Assembly: GCA_030770535.1 (NCBI GenBank)
Contig: JASVEC010000015.1
Span: forward strand, 1 to 64,000
DNA: 64,000 nt
From: Batkoa obscura
Lineage: Eukaryota > Entomophthoromycota > Entomophthoromycetes > Entomophthorales > Batkoaceae
Reading direction: 5' to 3'
The position numbers were made by a program, and so were the translations under genes. Shown here piece after piece: positions 22,700 to 35,280 of this stretch (positions are counted from its first letter, which is position 1; each line of letters opens with the position of its first letter). The notes beneath the pieces are model-generated. The model was not told where the DNA came from, did not search any database, and saw only the letters and a program-made list of their open reading frames with translations.

Positions 22700-23500
22700 T
22701 ATTTATATGTTTTGCAACAGAACTTATCTTTCTTTATCTATATAAATAATATTGTAAGCCATTAAAATGTGAATAAAGTTAGCTTATAAAACTTAATTAT
22801 TCATTGAGATAATCTAAATTAGATGTTTTTTAAAAGCCCAATAAAGCTAAATCGTAGCATATTATCTTCCTATTTAATTGGGTAATCAATTGACATTTGA
22901 TAGTTAGATAATTTAGGATAGATTATTATTACGCTAATCTGGTTAAATTCTCCTAAGCCTAAATTGAATTACTTTGATCGAACAGCAATATAATTACTAG
23001 CATATAGATTTACAAAAAGATCTATCATGCCGCTCTGATTGGCTATTATTTACAGTACGCAATGCTACAATTTACATATAATTGGGCTATAAAGTGTATT
23101 TTGGATACTTTCAGATGATAGTTATACTTTTTATTATCCGACTCAGTCTATATAATGTGTGTCTTATAGATAAGAAGGATTATTTATCTAATATCCATAT
23201 CATTTTTATTTCATTTAATTTTCATATGTCAAGAATATTAGCTTTATTAGGAAAGAGCCTAAGGAGGGGGGTTAAGCGCATGTCCTTGTTTAACTTTGAG
23301 ATAAGATAAATGAAAAGTCATTTTGAAATAAAAAGCAGTCACTATCTCTCTTATCTTTGTCCCATTATCTAGTCCAATTAAATCAAAGACTGTAAAGAAT
23401 ATATCAATAAAACACTAATTATTTCTAGTAATTTGATCAAAAAACTTATGAAAAGTGTGGAGGTAACTTGAGGTAAACTAATATTGATAGATAATAAATA
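22700..23500. promoter_or_regulatory. GATA-motif-rich region upstream of the ammonium transporter
   Basis: About two dozen GATA or TATC tetramers by eye, including GATAGTTAGATAATTTAGGA near 22909, TAGATAAGAAGG at about 23167, GAGATAAGATAA at 23300 and several TTATCT. That is about twice what I would expect at this base composition, by rough estimate. Fungal ammonium permeases are classic targets of GATA-type nitrogen regulators. Binding is inferred. Confidence 0.35.
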
Positions 23501-24536
23501 GCCTAATATTCTATTTAACTTATTGTTATTTATACAGTCCAATTACTATTAATGAATTTGAAACCTATCAAGTAAACGTTTGACTTCAGTAGAAATGATA
23601 AAAAGAGTTTGATCGTTATTATTGAAAATAATTGAATTATACTATTTGTTAATTATTTTTAGCTTTAAAGACTTTTTAAAATAACAATAAGATAATAGGT
23701 AATTTAAGTTAAAATAATGAAATAATGAGTTTATAGCAGATTTATATGTAAATGCTATTCTATTATCTTTAGACTATGAGTAAAGCTATTATTTGAGTTA
23801 AAGTGTTTAATTTTCAAAACATAATTTAATTTTATGTAAGCATGCATCAAAAATAAGGGATTATTTAATTTGATCAAATATCCGGGTTTTATTTTCAAGC
23901 TTTTAATTATTCATCTATATGGAAGGTTTAGTTTATTTAAGATAATGAGGAATGTTGACATATGTAATTTCTGAAGAAAGTTTGAAGATTTGGTAGATTG
24001 GTAATTTTTTAATGGGTAAGACAGATCATAGCGTTTCAATGGGCAATTTATTCTTGACAGGAAAGCGCGATGTATTATCGCTGGGCTACCTCTCCCCTAA
24101 AATTTCCAAGTTTTAAAAGCTTATTTTTAGAAACTTAAATAGTTTGGCAATTTAGTGATTATTTCCAAATTTAATTTTAATCAAATTATTAGGTGACAAA
24201 ATTTCAACTTTACTTATTGTAATATTAATTGTAAATCTTATTATGTAAAACTATTAACTATATTATGTAAAAGAATTATTACTATAGTTTTAATATAATT
24301 AACATGATTGTTAAAGGCATAGATGGCTTTTTTTAGTTAATTCTGACTAAATAATGACAAAATTTTTTGTTTACCAATTTAATCACTTAACTTCTAAAAC
24401 TACATAATAATAAAATATTAATAGAAAAACATTTCTGAAATATACTTTGTTTAAGTAATAGACTATTTAAAAGCCTATTTTTTAATTCATTACTATAATA
24501 AACAGTCAGTATAAAAATGTTATATTATTATTTAAA

Positions 24537-24619
24537 TATGTTTACATTATTTTTCCCATTTTTAAGCGCCATTTAAGCGAAGTTGTTAGTAAAATCTTAA
24601 ACACAAAAATACATCGCCA
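24537..24619 (+). mobile_element. MITE-like element, truncated at the left end
   Basis: The core AAGCGCCATTTAAGCG and the end AAATACATCGCCAG are clear; the first 20 or so bases are missing or unrecognisable. Confidence 0.75.
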
Positions 24620-24920
24620 GTTAATTTAATAATTAAATTTTTTTTATAAAATAGTAAAGTCAAAAAAAATACTCCTAACTATTAATCATCTTTTTAAAAT
24701 AAATTTTATATCAAATTTTATTATTTTGAAAAAATTTGGTTCATTTAATATTATAGAATATTAATTTATCAGCTTTATAGTTAATTATAATATAGCAGTC
24801 ATTTAACTTTATAAAGCTAATTGCACTTTTATAATTAATTTAACTATAATCTACATGGCCATAATTCACAGTTTTTTATTGATTTACTATGGAAATTTTC
24901 ATTTAGTTATAAAAAACATT

Positions 24921-25024
24921 ATTTGGTGATGTTTTTTTTGGTCTCATTACTTTTTACTCTTTTAAGCATTATTTGAGTGGAAAGGTTATTAGTAGGATTC
25001 TTAAACACAAAAATACATCCCCAT
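24921..25024 (+). mobile_element. MITE-like element
   Basis: Forward copy: TTGGTGATGTT start, core AAGCATTATTTGAGTGG, end ACATCCCCATTT. Confidence 0.87.
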
Positions 25025-25248
25025 TTTCTTATTTTAATATTCATATTTAGCAATTATAATAATAAATTATAACTACTATTATATTTTACATATAAAGCTA
25101 TTTAATTTAAATATAAAATAGATGTTTTAATATAACAACTTAACTCTTTTTGGTTGAATTGTTTTCTAATATTATACTTTTAATAAAGTTACTAAGTATT
25201 ATAATATTTTATTAAACTACAGCAATATCTGGGTATGTTTTTCTGGCG

Positions 25249-25710
25249 TAAAATCTGGTACTCAGTGATTGGGGTCAAAAACAGCTATTTCCTGGTTGAC
25301 TACACTATAAGTCGAAAGATCTTAGTTTATGTGACTAAGATAGACTTGAATTATGAAGAATAGCTCGTAATAGACTATCGACTATGTAAGATAAATAAAA
25401 TAGACAATATTACTGTAAATCTACGTAAAATATAATTAAGGAAGCTTACTGGCTTTATTAAATGTACAAGACACCAAAGGATAATTCAGTTAAAAAGCCT
25501 CAAAATACTATACTCTATAAACTCTTTTATACTCTGAAAAGTATAAATATCAAAATGAGAAGATAACATTCTTTGGGATGAAGCTAGAAATTCTCATAGC
25601 AAATCAAACTAAGAACGTGTGATTAATTGTCTCTAAAATCGAGAGCACAACAGCTTAGGCAATTTTTATGCTATAATTAACCATGGGACTGACAAAGTGA
25701 TGTTTCACAC
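25249..25710 (+). mobile_element. Subtelomeric element, internal copy C
   Basis: About 462 bp, collinear with and nearly identical to copy B (18890-19355) and in the same orientation. It ends GTTTCACAC directly at the start of the inverted repeat F'. The neighbouring F and F' repeats are much more diverged than B and C, so B and C have moved or been homogenised recently. Confidence 0.88.
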
Positions 25711-26035
25711 AAGTAAATAGTTTATTAAATGATAGAAGTAAATCCTCAAATGTTAATATTATTTAAATTATTAATAGTTAAGTTAACAAATAGTCAAACA
25801 ACAAGTAGTTGGAGTAAATAAAAACTGTTATTACATTGACTGTATTATATAAGGATGTTTAACTATAATTTTAGGGCTAATTACTCTTTCGCATACAGCT
25901 ATTTATTAACTTAATGATATATCAATAATATAACTATAATATTAAAACAACTTATTCATTTGATAGCAAATATGTAATATTAGCTATAAAGCAATTAATA
26001 ATAAATATCCCTCAATGAAGTTTTATAAGAATATG
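25711..26035. repeat. Inverted flanking repeat F', right copy
   Basis: Reverse complement of 19353-19677 with many differences; it ends CTCAATGAAGTTTTATAAG. With F it brackets 6.7 kb that contain the ammonium transporter. Confidence 0.8.
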
Positions 26036-26165
26036 TCTTTATCTAAACACTGTTACTTTAATTAATATCAATATATAGATATATTAGTAAAAGCTTTAAT
26101 AATCTGAGAATTTCTGTTAAATTTAGTAAAAACTCTGTCAACTTATATAAATCATAATAAAATAA

Positions 26166-26410
26166 TCTAAAATTATATCGGATACTTTTGCTTTTTAATA
26201 AAAAAAATTATTTTTATAGATTTTGAGCAAAGTTTTAAAATATGTGGATGTATTTTTGTGTTTAAGAATCTTACTAACAATTTTTCCATTTAAATAGTGC
26301 TCAAAAGATGAAAAAAGCGATTAAGCCAAAAAAACACCCCATATAGATATTAAAAATTGAATAGAAAAATGAAACCAATTTGGACAATCTTCATTATTGT
26401 TTTAAAACTG
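26166..26410. repeat. Third copy of the 130-bp repeat, split by a MITE
   Basis: The left part, TTTTTATAGATTTTGAGCAA (to about 26239), and the right part, AATGAAACCAATTTGGACAA (from about 26365), match adjacent parts of the 1671-1910 repeat. A MITE sits between them. Confidence 0.65.
26240..26345 (-). mobile_element. MITE-like element inserted in the 130-bp repeat
   Basis: Reverse copy: ATATGTGGATGT start, core TTTCCATTTAAATAGTGC, end AAACACCCCATAT. The flanks match an uninterrupted repeat near 1770-1800. Confidence 0.88.
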
Positions 26411-26588
26411 ATTTTTTTAGAAAGCTATATAAAAATTAAATGTTATTTAATATAAATTCAAGTGATATTGATTAGTTTATAAACTAAACTATTAAAAGAT
26501 TTAATTATACTTTAATACATATTTTAATATTCATTTATCATTACCAAAGCTATATCTTTTAAAACAAGTAAAATAGAATTGTATAGCA

Positions 26589-26696
26589 ATATGGGGATGA
26601 TTTTCTTGGTTTCATTATTTTTTCCACTTTTTAAGCACTATTTGAGCGGAAAGATTGTTAGTAAAATTCTCGAACAAAGAAATACATCCGCATATA
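26589..26696 (+). mobile_element. MITE-like element
   Basis: Forward copy: ATATGGGGATGA start, core AAGCACTATTTGAGCGG, end TACATCCGCATAT. Confidence 0.88.
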
Positions 26697-27280
26697 TAAA
26701 ATTATTTTAAATCCATAAACTATTTTATTATTTTTTTATATGTATAAATGTTTAAGAAACTTGTGTTTTTTAGCTTGTGATCTAGTATGATAAAGCGATT
26801 AGCTAAACATGAAGGTTTTTAAAAATATTCTGTAATTTTATATGAAATTATTAATCCACTAGTTATAGTCAATAATAACATTTTCAATATAAGGTATATA
26901 GGCACTTAAAATTACACCCATGCATGGACCTTACTTGCTTCAAAATAGAAGCATATATAGTTAGTTAATATATAGAAAATATTAAGCTTTTAAATATGAT
27001 AAGTTACACGTCATTTCATTATATTAATATAAACAGTGTTAAGCACTGGTATTTAATATTTATCTGAGATTTAATTTTAGTTTTTGATATTGTTGTAATT
27101 AAACTAAGGTTTGGAATCAAAATAAAGCTAACTATGATTGGGTAACAATGAGCTAATTGTCTATTTTCGATCATTGACCAATCAAGTCAAAGTACTATTA
27201 TAAATATATTGGGGACTAAGTGGCACTAAACTAATTTAAGTTCTTTGTATTAACTATTTATATTAGTTTTATAAAATAAA

Positions 27281-30008
27281 ATGGATTCAAGTTTGATTAG
27301 TACTGTCAATAAATTACAGGACGCTTTTGCTACTGTTGGGGTATCGAACCCAGTAGATTTACCTCAAATTGTAGTAATCGGAAGGTAAACAGATGTAATC
27401 ATTTATTAAGATATTTATAACCTTATCTTAACTATATAGTCAAAGTTCTGGTAAAAGTTCAGTATTAGAAAATATAGTTGGTAAAGATTTTTTGCCAAGA
27501 GGTACAGGGATTGTAACTAGAAGACCTTTGGTTTTACAATTATACAATGTACCAGCTAAACAAAACCCAACTGAAGAAGGTATCTATAAAGCACGTACTT
27601 GTGTTCGTAAATTAACTTATATTATCTAGATCCTGAAGAATGGGGAGAATTTTTACACATTCCTGGAACAAAATTTACTGATTTTAACAAGATCAGACAA
27701 GAAATTGTTAGCGAAACTGATGCAAAGACGGGTAAAAATGCTGGTAAATAAATTTATAGTTTACAATAATTATAACTAATACATGAATATTAGGTATCTC
27801 ACCTTTACCGATTAATCTTCGTATATTTTCACCAAAGGTTTTGACTTTAACTTTAGTTGATCTTCCAGGGCTTACCAAAGTAATATTTTAGTAAATCAAA
27901 GCACATCTATTAAGTATTTTAGGTTCCTGTTGGAGATCAACCGAAAGATATTGAAAAACAAATTCGTGATATGATTTTACGTTACATTTCAAAACCAAAT
28001 GCAATAATATTGGCAGTTACTGCTGGTAACACTGATTTAGCAAATTCAGATGGTTTAAAGATGGCAAGAGAAATGGACCCTGAGGGAAATAGAACTATTG
28101 GTGTTTTGACAAAAATTGATCTAATGTAACAATAATAACAAAATCAATACCATATTAAATTTATTTATTAATATAGGGATCATGGAACAGACGTAGTAGA
28201 TATTTTAGCAGGAAGAGTCATTCCATTAAAACTAGGTAATATATATTAAAGTAACAATGGTACTTGACTAATTATTATAATAGGATATGTCCCAGTTGTA
28301 AATCGTGGCCAAAAAGATATTACCACTAATAAATCAATTTCTTCGGCTCTTGATTCTGAGAAATCATTTTTTGAAAACCATTCATCATACAGAAGCAAAG
28401 CACAATATTGTGGTACTCCATTCTTGGCTCGTAAATTGAATATGGTAATACACATATTTATATCACATATATACAATATGCTAATACTATTTAGATCTTG
28501 ATGCATCATATCCGAAATACTCTTCCAGAGATTAAATCGAAGATCCAAGCTGCTCTTGCAAAGTACCAATCTGAATTAGCTCAACTTGGAGATCCATTAG
28601 ATGACGGATCAACTCACCAAGTAATTTTTTATATTTGTCTAAATATTATTTATTTATTATTTAGGCCAACATGGTTTTAAGTGTTATCACCGAATTTTGC
28701 AATGATTATCGCACAGTTTTAGATGGTAAATCAAATGATTTGTCTACTTATGAGCTTTCTGGTGGTGCGAGAATTGGTTTTGTGTTTCATGAAATATTTG
28801 CAAATGCAGTGCGTAATGTGGATCTATTTGATCAGGTTAAAGATGTTGATATTCGTACTATACTTTATAACTCATCGGTATTTAATTTAATTTATTTTCT
28901 GATTAAACATTAATATCTTTTAGGGATCCTCTCCATCCTTATTTGTTGGTACTACTGCTTTTGAAGTCATTGTCAAGCAACAAATTCGTCGTCTTGAAGA
29001 GCCAAGTTTAAAATGTATTTCCCTTGTTTATGACGAATTAGTTCGCATTTTATCTCAGCTTCTTAATAAGCAGGTAAGCTATTTTCAATATTATAATTTG
29101 GAAGCTATAATGCCTTTTAAAGCTTTTCAAGCGTTTCCCTGGGCTTAAGGAGCAATTTCATTCCGTTGTAGTTAATTATTTTAAGAAAGTAACAATTCCA
29201 ACAACTAAACTTGTCCAAGATCTTGTTAAGTAATATCATTGTTATTTTAAAATTGAATTTAATGTAATTTTCTATTATTAAATTTCTAGTATGGAAGCTA
29301 ATTATGTAAACACCGCACATCCTGACTTTTTAACTGGTCATAAAGTAAACTAAGTCTTTTAGAAAATTAAGCTTACTAACACTTTAATCCTAGGCAATGG
29401 CAATGGTAAATGATCGTTTTAATCCACGCTCAACTACACCTAATGAGCCAAAACCACCTTCAAGTGGTCGCAACAGCACTACAGGTCTCCCAACCCCCAA
29501 TTCTGCAGCAGTTGAACAGGAATCTGGAGGCTTCTTTTCAAGTTTCTTCCCTAGAAAGAAGAAAACTACTGTTATGGAACCACCTCCAGCTGTACTTAAG
29601 GCTTCTGGAACTTTATCTGAGCGCGAACAAATAGAAACTGAAGTCATTAAGCTTTTGATACAATCTTACTTTAACATCGTTAAACGCACAGTTACTGATA
29701 TGGTTCCTAAAGCTGTTATGCTTAACTTGATTTCACAATCTAAAGAAGATTTACAAAGAGAGCTTTTAAGAGAGCTATATAACAATGATGTATTAGACGA
29801 TTTACTTAAAGAGTCTGAGTTTACTCAACAACGTCGTAAAGAATGCAAGAAAATGATTGAGGTAATTTAAAATTTTTGGTATAAAAATAAGGTACTAATT
29901 TGATTTTTATATTTAGGCCTTGCAAAAAGCTGATGAGGTAATTATATTAAATAACAAAAGTAATTGAAACTAACCTTTTTTTCATAGATTGTTGGAAGTG
30001 TTAACTAA
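27281..30008 (+). CDS. VPS1: Dynamin-related GTPase, Vps1 type
   Basis: Assembles on membranes and drives scission in endosomal/vacuolar traffic and peroxisome division. Fifteen exons with 14 short introns. Exon 1 is 27281-27384 ([19 protein letters not shown]). The GTPase P-loop [12 protein letters not shown] is completed across intron 1. Switch I is [12 protein letters not shown]3 is DLPGLTK and G4 is LTKIDLMD. The middle domain has [33 protein letters not shown] and [12 protein letters not shown]. The variable insert near residues 510-580 contains [14 protein letters not shown], very like yeast Vps1. The GED ([18 protein letters not shown]) and the end [19 protein letters not shown] favour Vps1 over Dnm1. 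One gene may serve both roles in this organism. The last exon (29988-30008) encodes only IVGSVN. About 680-700 aa. Confidence 0.95.
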
Positions 30009-30487
30009 TTGATAAGTAAAGTTAGATTTTAACCTATTCAAGCTTTTATTCATTATAAGACAATAACTCATTAACAAAGCCATGGAACTTAATAAATTAA
30101 ATTAGTTATAGTCTATATTACGGAATTATTAACATCATTTTTAGAATTAAACTTCACTTATCCTTTAATTATACTTGATATTTAATTTTATTAGCTAGAA
30201 AAACGAATAATGTTTAAAGCTATTGATAACTAATAAATTAATAAATAAAAAGTTTATAAACAAAAAGTATTAACTGTTAAAGTCTTGAAATTCTCTACTA
30301 TTAAATTAGTTTTATTAGTTTGAAGTCTTTATGTAAGCTTAGTATAGGAAGGTGGATTAAAGATGCGATTGAGTACTTTAATTACATACAGTGGGAAACA
30401 TGAAACTGCAGTAATTGCCATTACTTTCCATATAAAACCAAAAGTGCATATAAAGTTTAAATCTAAAACACTATTAGTATCATTTAA
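30009..30487. other. Convergent spacer between VPS1 and NEO1
   Basis: About 480 bp between two gene 3' ends. No repeat copy or further gene seen. Confidence 0.6.
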
Positions 30488-33400
30488 TTATTTCTTAATC
30501 CAATTACCAAAATCTTTTTTCAAAATAAACATTGAGGCAATATAAATTATTATTGAAAATATTTGAGAATATATCATATAACGATGCCTAACAAAAATTA
30601 GTACTATAAATGACATAATATAAGCAAATAAAGTACCATGTAGATATATTAAATGCTATCACAATAAGTTCATTCAATATCAATGCTGTAAAAGAAATTG
30701 ACACAATATTGATAAACTCAGCGTCAAAAAGCCACAAGGCAAGAAGCATTATAGCACCACCTAAATTGATTGGTTTTATTTTATTTAATAGAAAAAGTTA
30801 TTTGATTTACCTTGATAAATTGAAATTATAAGCCACCAAAGAAATGTTTTATAGCTAAGAGATCTCCCCTGTTTTGTGTTTTAATTATTTAGCATTAAAA
30901 GTTTAACATTAGTTACTTTAGTAAGGTCCTTATAAAGCTCTGGGTACATCATAGCTATAGTTTCATTGACATCGTGATCAAGTACCATAGAAAAAACTGG
31001 ACCCATAGTGTAGAGGGTGGCGTATCCGACCAGTAGCATGCCCTGGTATAAAGCAATTGGCGCAAAATAAAAGATAGCTGAAAAGACAGCTTGCATTACG
31101 GATATAATGAGCCCACGATGGATCACAAACTGTGCTAATTTAGAGGAGCGTTTATAACTATTGCGTCCATGCCAAATTAGTAATTTTGCTAAATAAGAAA
31201 ATTGTAAAATAGAGAAATCGGCTGCTAAAGAGGCTTGCTTCCCTTCTTTGCCAACAATTCCTACACCAACATCAGCTGCTAATATCATTGATACGTCATT
31301 ACCACCATCTCCAATAGCACATACTCTTCGACCTGTATAATTTTTAATTAGGGAAGTAAGTTCAGCTTTTTGGGTAGGTGTACAACGGCAGCAAACTACT
31401 GCAGGTAAATTCACCGAAAGAGAAATGAATTGTTCTTTCAATACCGGATCATTTAAGTACTGGCTAATAGAATCACCATCAATTACCAAACAACAATCTT
31501 TTTTCATTGCAACCAATTCAAGATCCCTTTGGGCATCTATAGGGCCTTTAATTTTATTTATTTGATGGATCAATTGGTTACGCGAAACCAGTTTTGAAGA
31601 AATAGCAATACAAGTAGCTGTTTCTATTTTATCCCCAGTAAGCATCCAGATCTTTATACCAGCATTTCTAAGCATTTCAAGAGTATTCTTAACGTTTTCT
31701 TGAAGTTTATCCTCTACACCTGTTACTCCAAGCAATTCCAGGCTATTTTCTAAATGTCTTTCAACTACTTCTTGGACTGATTTATTCCTATTAGACAGTG
31801 AAAGTTTGGCTTTACCGAGTTCAGATTCGAATGCCTCTAAAGTATTCATGCTAAGTTTTTTGCGCGCAATGACTAAAGTTCTTAGTCCTTCTCTAGCCAT
31901 ATTTGCACATTCTTCATCAAGCCATTGATTGTCTGTAACCCTTGGCGACATAACAGCGTCCGCCCCTTTTAAATAAAAGGTAATATCTCCACTTAAAACT
32001 TCTTTTACAACAATACCCATACGCTTGGTATGTGATGAAAATGGGAAAATATGGAGGATTTCATATTTTTTATCATGTAAACCTTCTTTATCTGTTCCTA
32101 TAGAAGCTGAAATAGTTATAAATTGGGGGTCTCTATCTGTTAAAGTAAGTCCACATGATTCTGTAAATTTTACTATCGCGATTTCATCTGGAGAAGAAGC
32201 TTGATAATTTCTTACACTCGTTCCTTCTTCTTGAGTAGGTGTCACGTTATGGCAAAGTGCAAGTGCTTCCATCAAATCTTTAACTCTTTGGGTCATGTCT
32301 CTTCTACCTTTGAATGCAGTCGTGGCAATACCGTTATTGTTATTGCTATAATAGCCTGAGGATGATCCATGAATTGAAACATTAGAAAGCCCTCTTTTAT
32401 GCTTACCACTTGGTCCGCTATTTTGGTCATTAGCAGTAAGTGAACTATTTAATGATTTGTAGGCTGTCTTTAAATGAGCAGCTACTTCATCCATTGTTTC
32501 ATGAGAATAGGCCATAGTACCAAGATGGATTTTTTTCAATATCATATCATTTTGAGTTAAAGTACCTGTTTTATCAGTTAAAAGATATTCAATACGACCA
32601 AGTTCTTCAGGTATTGTACTGGTTCTTACAATTGTACCTTCTATTTCTTTGTCTGTTTGTATATCATGAGCATAAACTGCCTTTCCCATATCTAAATTTA
32701 CTCTTAAACTTATCGGAATAATTGAAGAAAAAAGGATTAAAAACCTAAAAAGATAAATATACCAAAGTCCTTGGAATCCGTTTAGAGCAATCAAAAGGAA
32801 TGAAATAGCAAACGTTACTACACATAATATCTAAATAATATTAAAATTAAATGGCAATATTTATATAATATGAATTTACTTTGGCTATTTTGTTAAGTTC
32901 TATATCTAATAGCCCTACTTTTGTCTTTGGATGAGCAGTATTAAGTGCTGCTCTGGTGTCTCTCCCAGTATAAATAACAAGTCCAACTGCTTTCCCAGAA
33001 GCTAATATTGTGTTTGCCCAAAGTGTATTTTCAATATTGACAGGTTCTATAGAGTTGAAGTTTGATTGTTTTATAGTCCCAGTAAAAGAATAAATGTCTT
33101 TATGAGGCTTTTCTACTTCCGCATACCCATTTATCGTTCCCATGTCTTCTAAGCCTATTGATTGACAAGAAGGTATCGCAACCCTAAGCTTCCAATCGGT
33201 TTCTCCATCAAGTTGATCAGTACGTACAAAGCAAGATCCACTTTGATCTGAAGTCCACAACAAGAGCATATCTGCTGGAACCCTTTGATTTTTATGTAAT
33301 AATATTAAATTACCAACTTTAATTTTCGAACTTGGGCTATTCTCTGTTGAAAAGTTAGAATTGTGCGGTATTATTTTGCTAAATATTTGTGAGTTGGCCT

Positions 33401-33896
33401 CTTTATCCCTTAGATATCTTTGGTAGTCATCGTAAGCTTCTTTGCTAATAGTAACCCCTAAAACAAATATAAGTGGTCCAACATAAGTAACTAAATAGCC
33501 TATCCTTGTATATGGAATAAATTGAGACAATGCTACTAACAAAAAATATAGATTAAAAAAGTACTTAAATTGCTCATAAAGAACAATAGGCAAGAATGTA
33601 ATTGGGTTGTATTTTTGGTTTCTAAACAAATTTGGTGAATATTTTTTATTTGAGCCATCGGAACAATTAATGATAACTTGTCTTGTTTCATCTAATTCAT
33701 TTATCAAAGGTATCTCCTGAGCACTTATATCAGATTCTATATAATCTTCTACTATCTGTTCGTTTTTATCTTTATATGGTGTAAAGTCTGTATCTTCCTC
33801 TTGAAATCCAGTCTCCTCTTCACTTTGATTCCTTAAAGGTTCATAACCTGGTTTCCCAAAGTTTAATTTTTTCATCGAAAATGAATTCTTACTCAT
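30488..33896 (-). CDS. NEO1: P4-type ATPase (phospholipid flippase) Neo1/ATP9 family
   Basis: Flips aminophospholipids in endosome/Golgi membranes. The large exons 33896-32876 and 32826-30907 are followed by three small 3' exons ending at 30488; I followed the frame to the stop. Features are QFKYFFNLYFLLVALSQFIP (TM1-2), LDGETDWKLR (the P4 DGET actuator motif), DKTGTLTQNDM (phosphorylated Asp), SSPDEIAIVKF, KGADAVM and GDGGNDVSMI. FSSIIPISLRVNLD in TM4 replaces the P-type Pro-Glu motif as in Neo1. The last exons supply INIVSISFTALILNELIVIA and WHRYM, diagnostic of Neo1. Neo1/ATP9 members need no Cdc50 partner. About 1,060 aa; yeast has 1,151. Confidence 0.95.
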
Positions 33897-34162
33897 ATAA
33901 ATTGAATTTAAGCTTGCTTTGTAAAAAGTGAACTATTTAAAATAGTAAATAAATATGAACAAAAAGTTAATATTTAAAAAATTGATGACTTAATTATTTA
34001 CGCAATATTAAAAATAAATTTATGCAGCTTAAAAATACCTACAATATAATTGAAAGTAAACTAAACATTAGAGTATGAAATGATTCAACATCAAAGCATT
34101 TTAAATAATGACTAATACAACTTTTATATCGACTACCATTAAATACTTGAAGCATATGTATA

Positions 34163-34269
34163 ATATGGTGATATTTTTTTTGACTTAATTACTTTTTACA
34201 TCTTTTAAGCATTACTTGAGTGGAAAGATTGTTAGTAAAATTCTTAAACACAAAAATACATCCCCATAT
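34163..34269 (+). mobile_element. MITE-like element
   Basis: Forward copy: ATATGGTGATAT start, core AAGCATTACTTGAGTGG, end ACATCCCCATAT. Confidence 0.9.
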
Positions 34270-34355
34270 AGTTATAAAAAGCACCTAACAGTACCAATAT
34301 TCTTTATTCTTTAAAACTCAGTAACTAAATAATTATTCCACAGTGTTTTATCATT

Positions 34356-34462
34356 GTATGAGGATATATTTTTTTGTTTAAGAATTTTGCTAACAATCTT
34401 TCCGCTTAAATAGCACCTAAAAATGGAAAAAAGTAATGAAGTCAAAAAAAACATCCACATAC
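34356..34462 (-). mobile_element. MITE-like element
   Basis: Reverse copy: TATGAGGATATAT start, core TTTCCGCTTAAATAGCACC, end ACATCCACATA. Confidence 0.88.
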
Positions 34463-35280
34463 GCTAAAACCATTAAGATCTATAGAGTATATTAGTTCTT
34501 TTTAATACTCATTAAAGTTGCTGTTATATCTTAATACAACATCCAAAAAACATAAGACATTATCCTCCTTAAAGAGCGAGGTTATAAATATGTAGTAAAT
34601 AATATTAAGTAAAAAAGTTTAATTTATTGTACAATATCAGTTTCTATAGTTCCTAATTTTGTTCTAGTAAAAGTTGAAAATTAAAACTTAAAATGTTTAT
34701 TACTACTGGCTATACTTTAAACATAAATTGGGCATTTTCAGTTTTATACTTACATATTAATTGTGACGATATCTTCTATTTTTCTATATATAAAATACAA
34801 AATAGAAATACCCAACCCATCTTTAAAATGTAATAGTAGTGTGGTAAATTTCTGTTAGCGAGCTTGATAAAAAACAGCATTCGATATCTCTATATAGCTG
34901 TTGTAACTCTTTTACGACATAAATAACTACATATTTAAGTAGAAAATTTATTAGATTAGGCTAAAATTTAAAACTAGGCTTCAGAAAATTGATTATACAA
35001 ATAACTCACTTATAAAAATTATCGCTAAAAAGTTCCAAAGAGTTATAATAGTTATAGTTTCAGACTATGATTTAATTATTAAGAGTCGGGTAAAGTCTTT
35101 GAATGATTATGCTTGAGAGTGAAGGCTTATGGAAACACCTTAAATTCAAAAACCGAAATTTAATTTCAGTGAATAATTTAAGATTTTATTATAAATCAGG
35201 AATAAAGTATGAAATTAAAGTTATGGATCCTATAAAATTGAATTAAAGTTTTATTTATTTTCAATAAATAAAATTAGTGT

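Larger units (their letters stand above)
23501..25248. other. Gene-free stretch with two MITEs
   Basis: No supportable gene. A locally GC-richer block at about 24030-24110 (GCGCGATG...GGGCTACC) stands out against the A+T background but has no ORF or tRNA-like fold I can see. Confidence 0.5.
33897..35280. other. Gene-free stretch with two MITEs
   Basis: About 1.4 kb carrying two oppositely oriented MITE copies less than 100 bp apart (34163-34269 and 34356-34462). The rest should hold the promoters of NEO1 and the SPRY gene. Confidence 0.6.

Noticed and set aside
19353-26035. LTR-type element bounded by F and F'
   Set aside because: The repeats are inverted, not direct, and no reverse transcriptase, protease or integrase motif is visible between them.
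30363-30545. 60-aa plus-strand ORF
   Set aside because: It is antisense to the last exons of the NEO1 flippase gene, which splice and translate into a conserved C-terminus.
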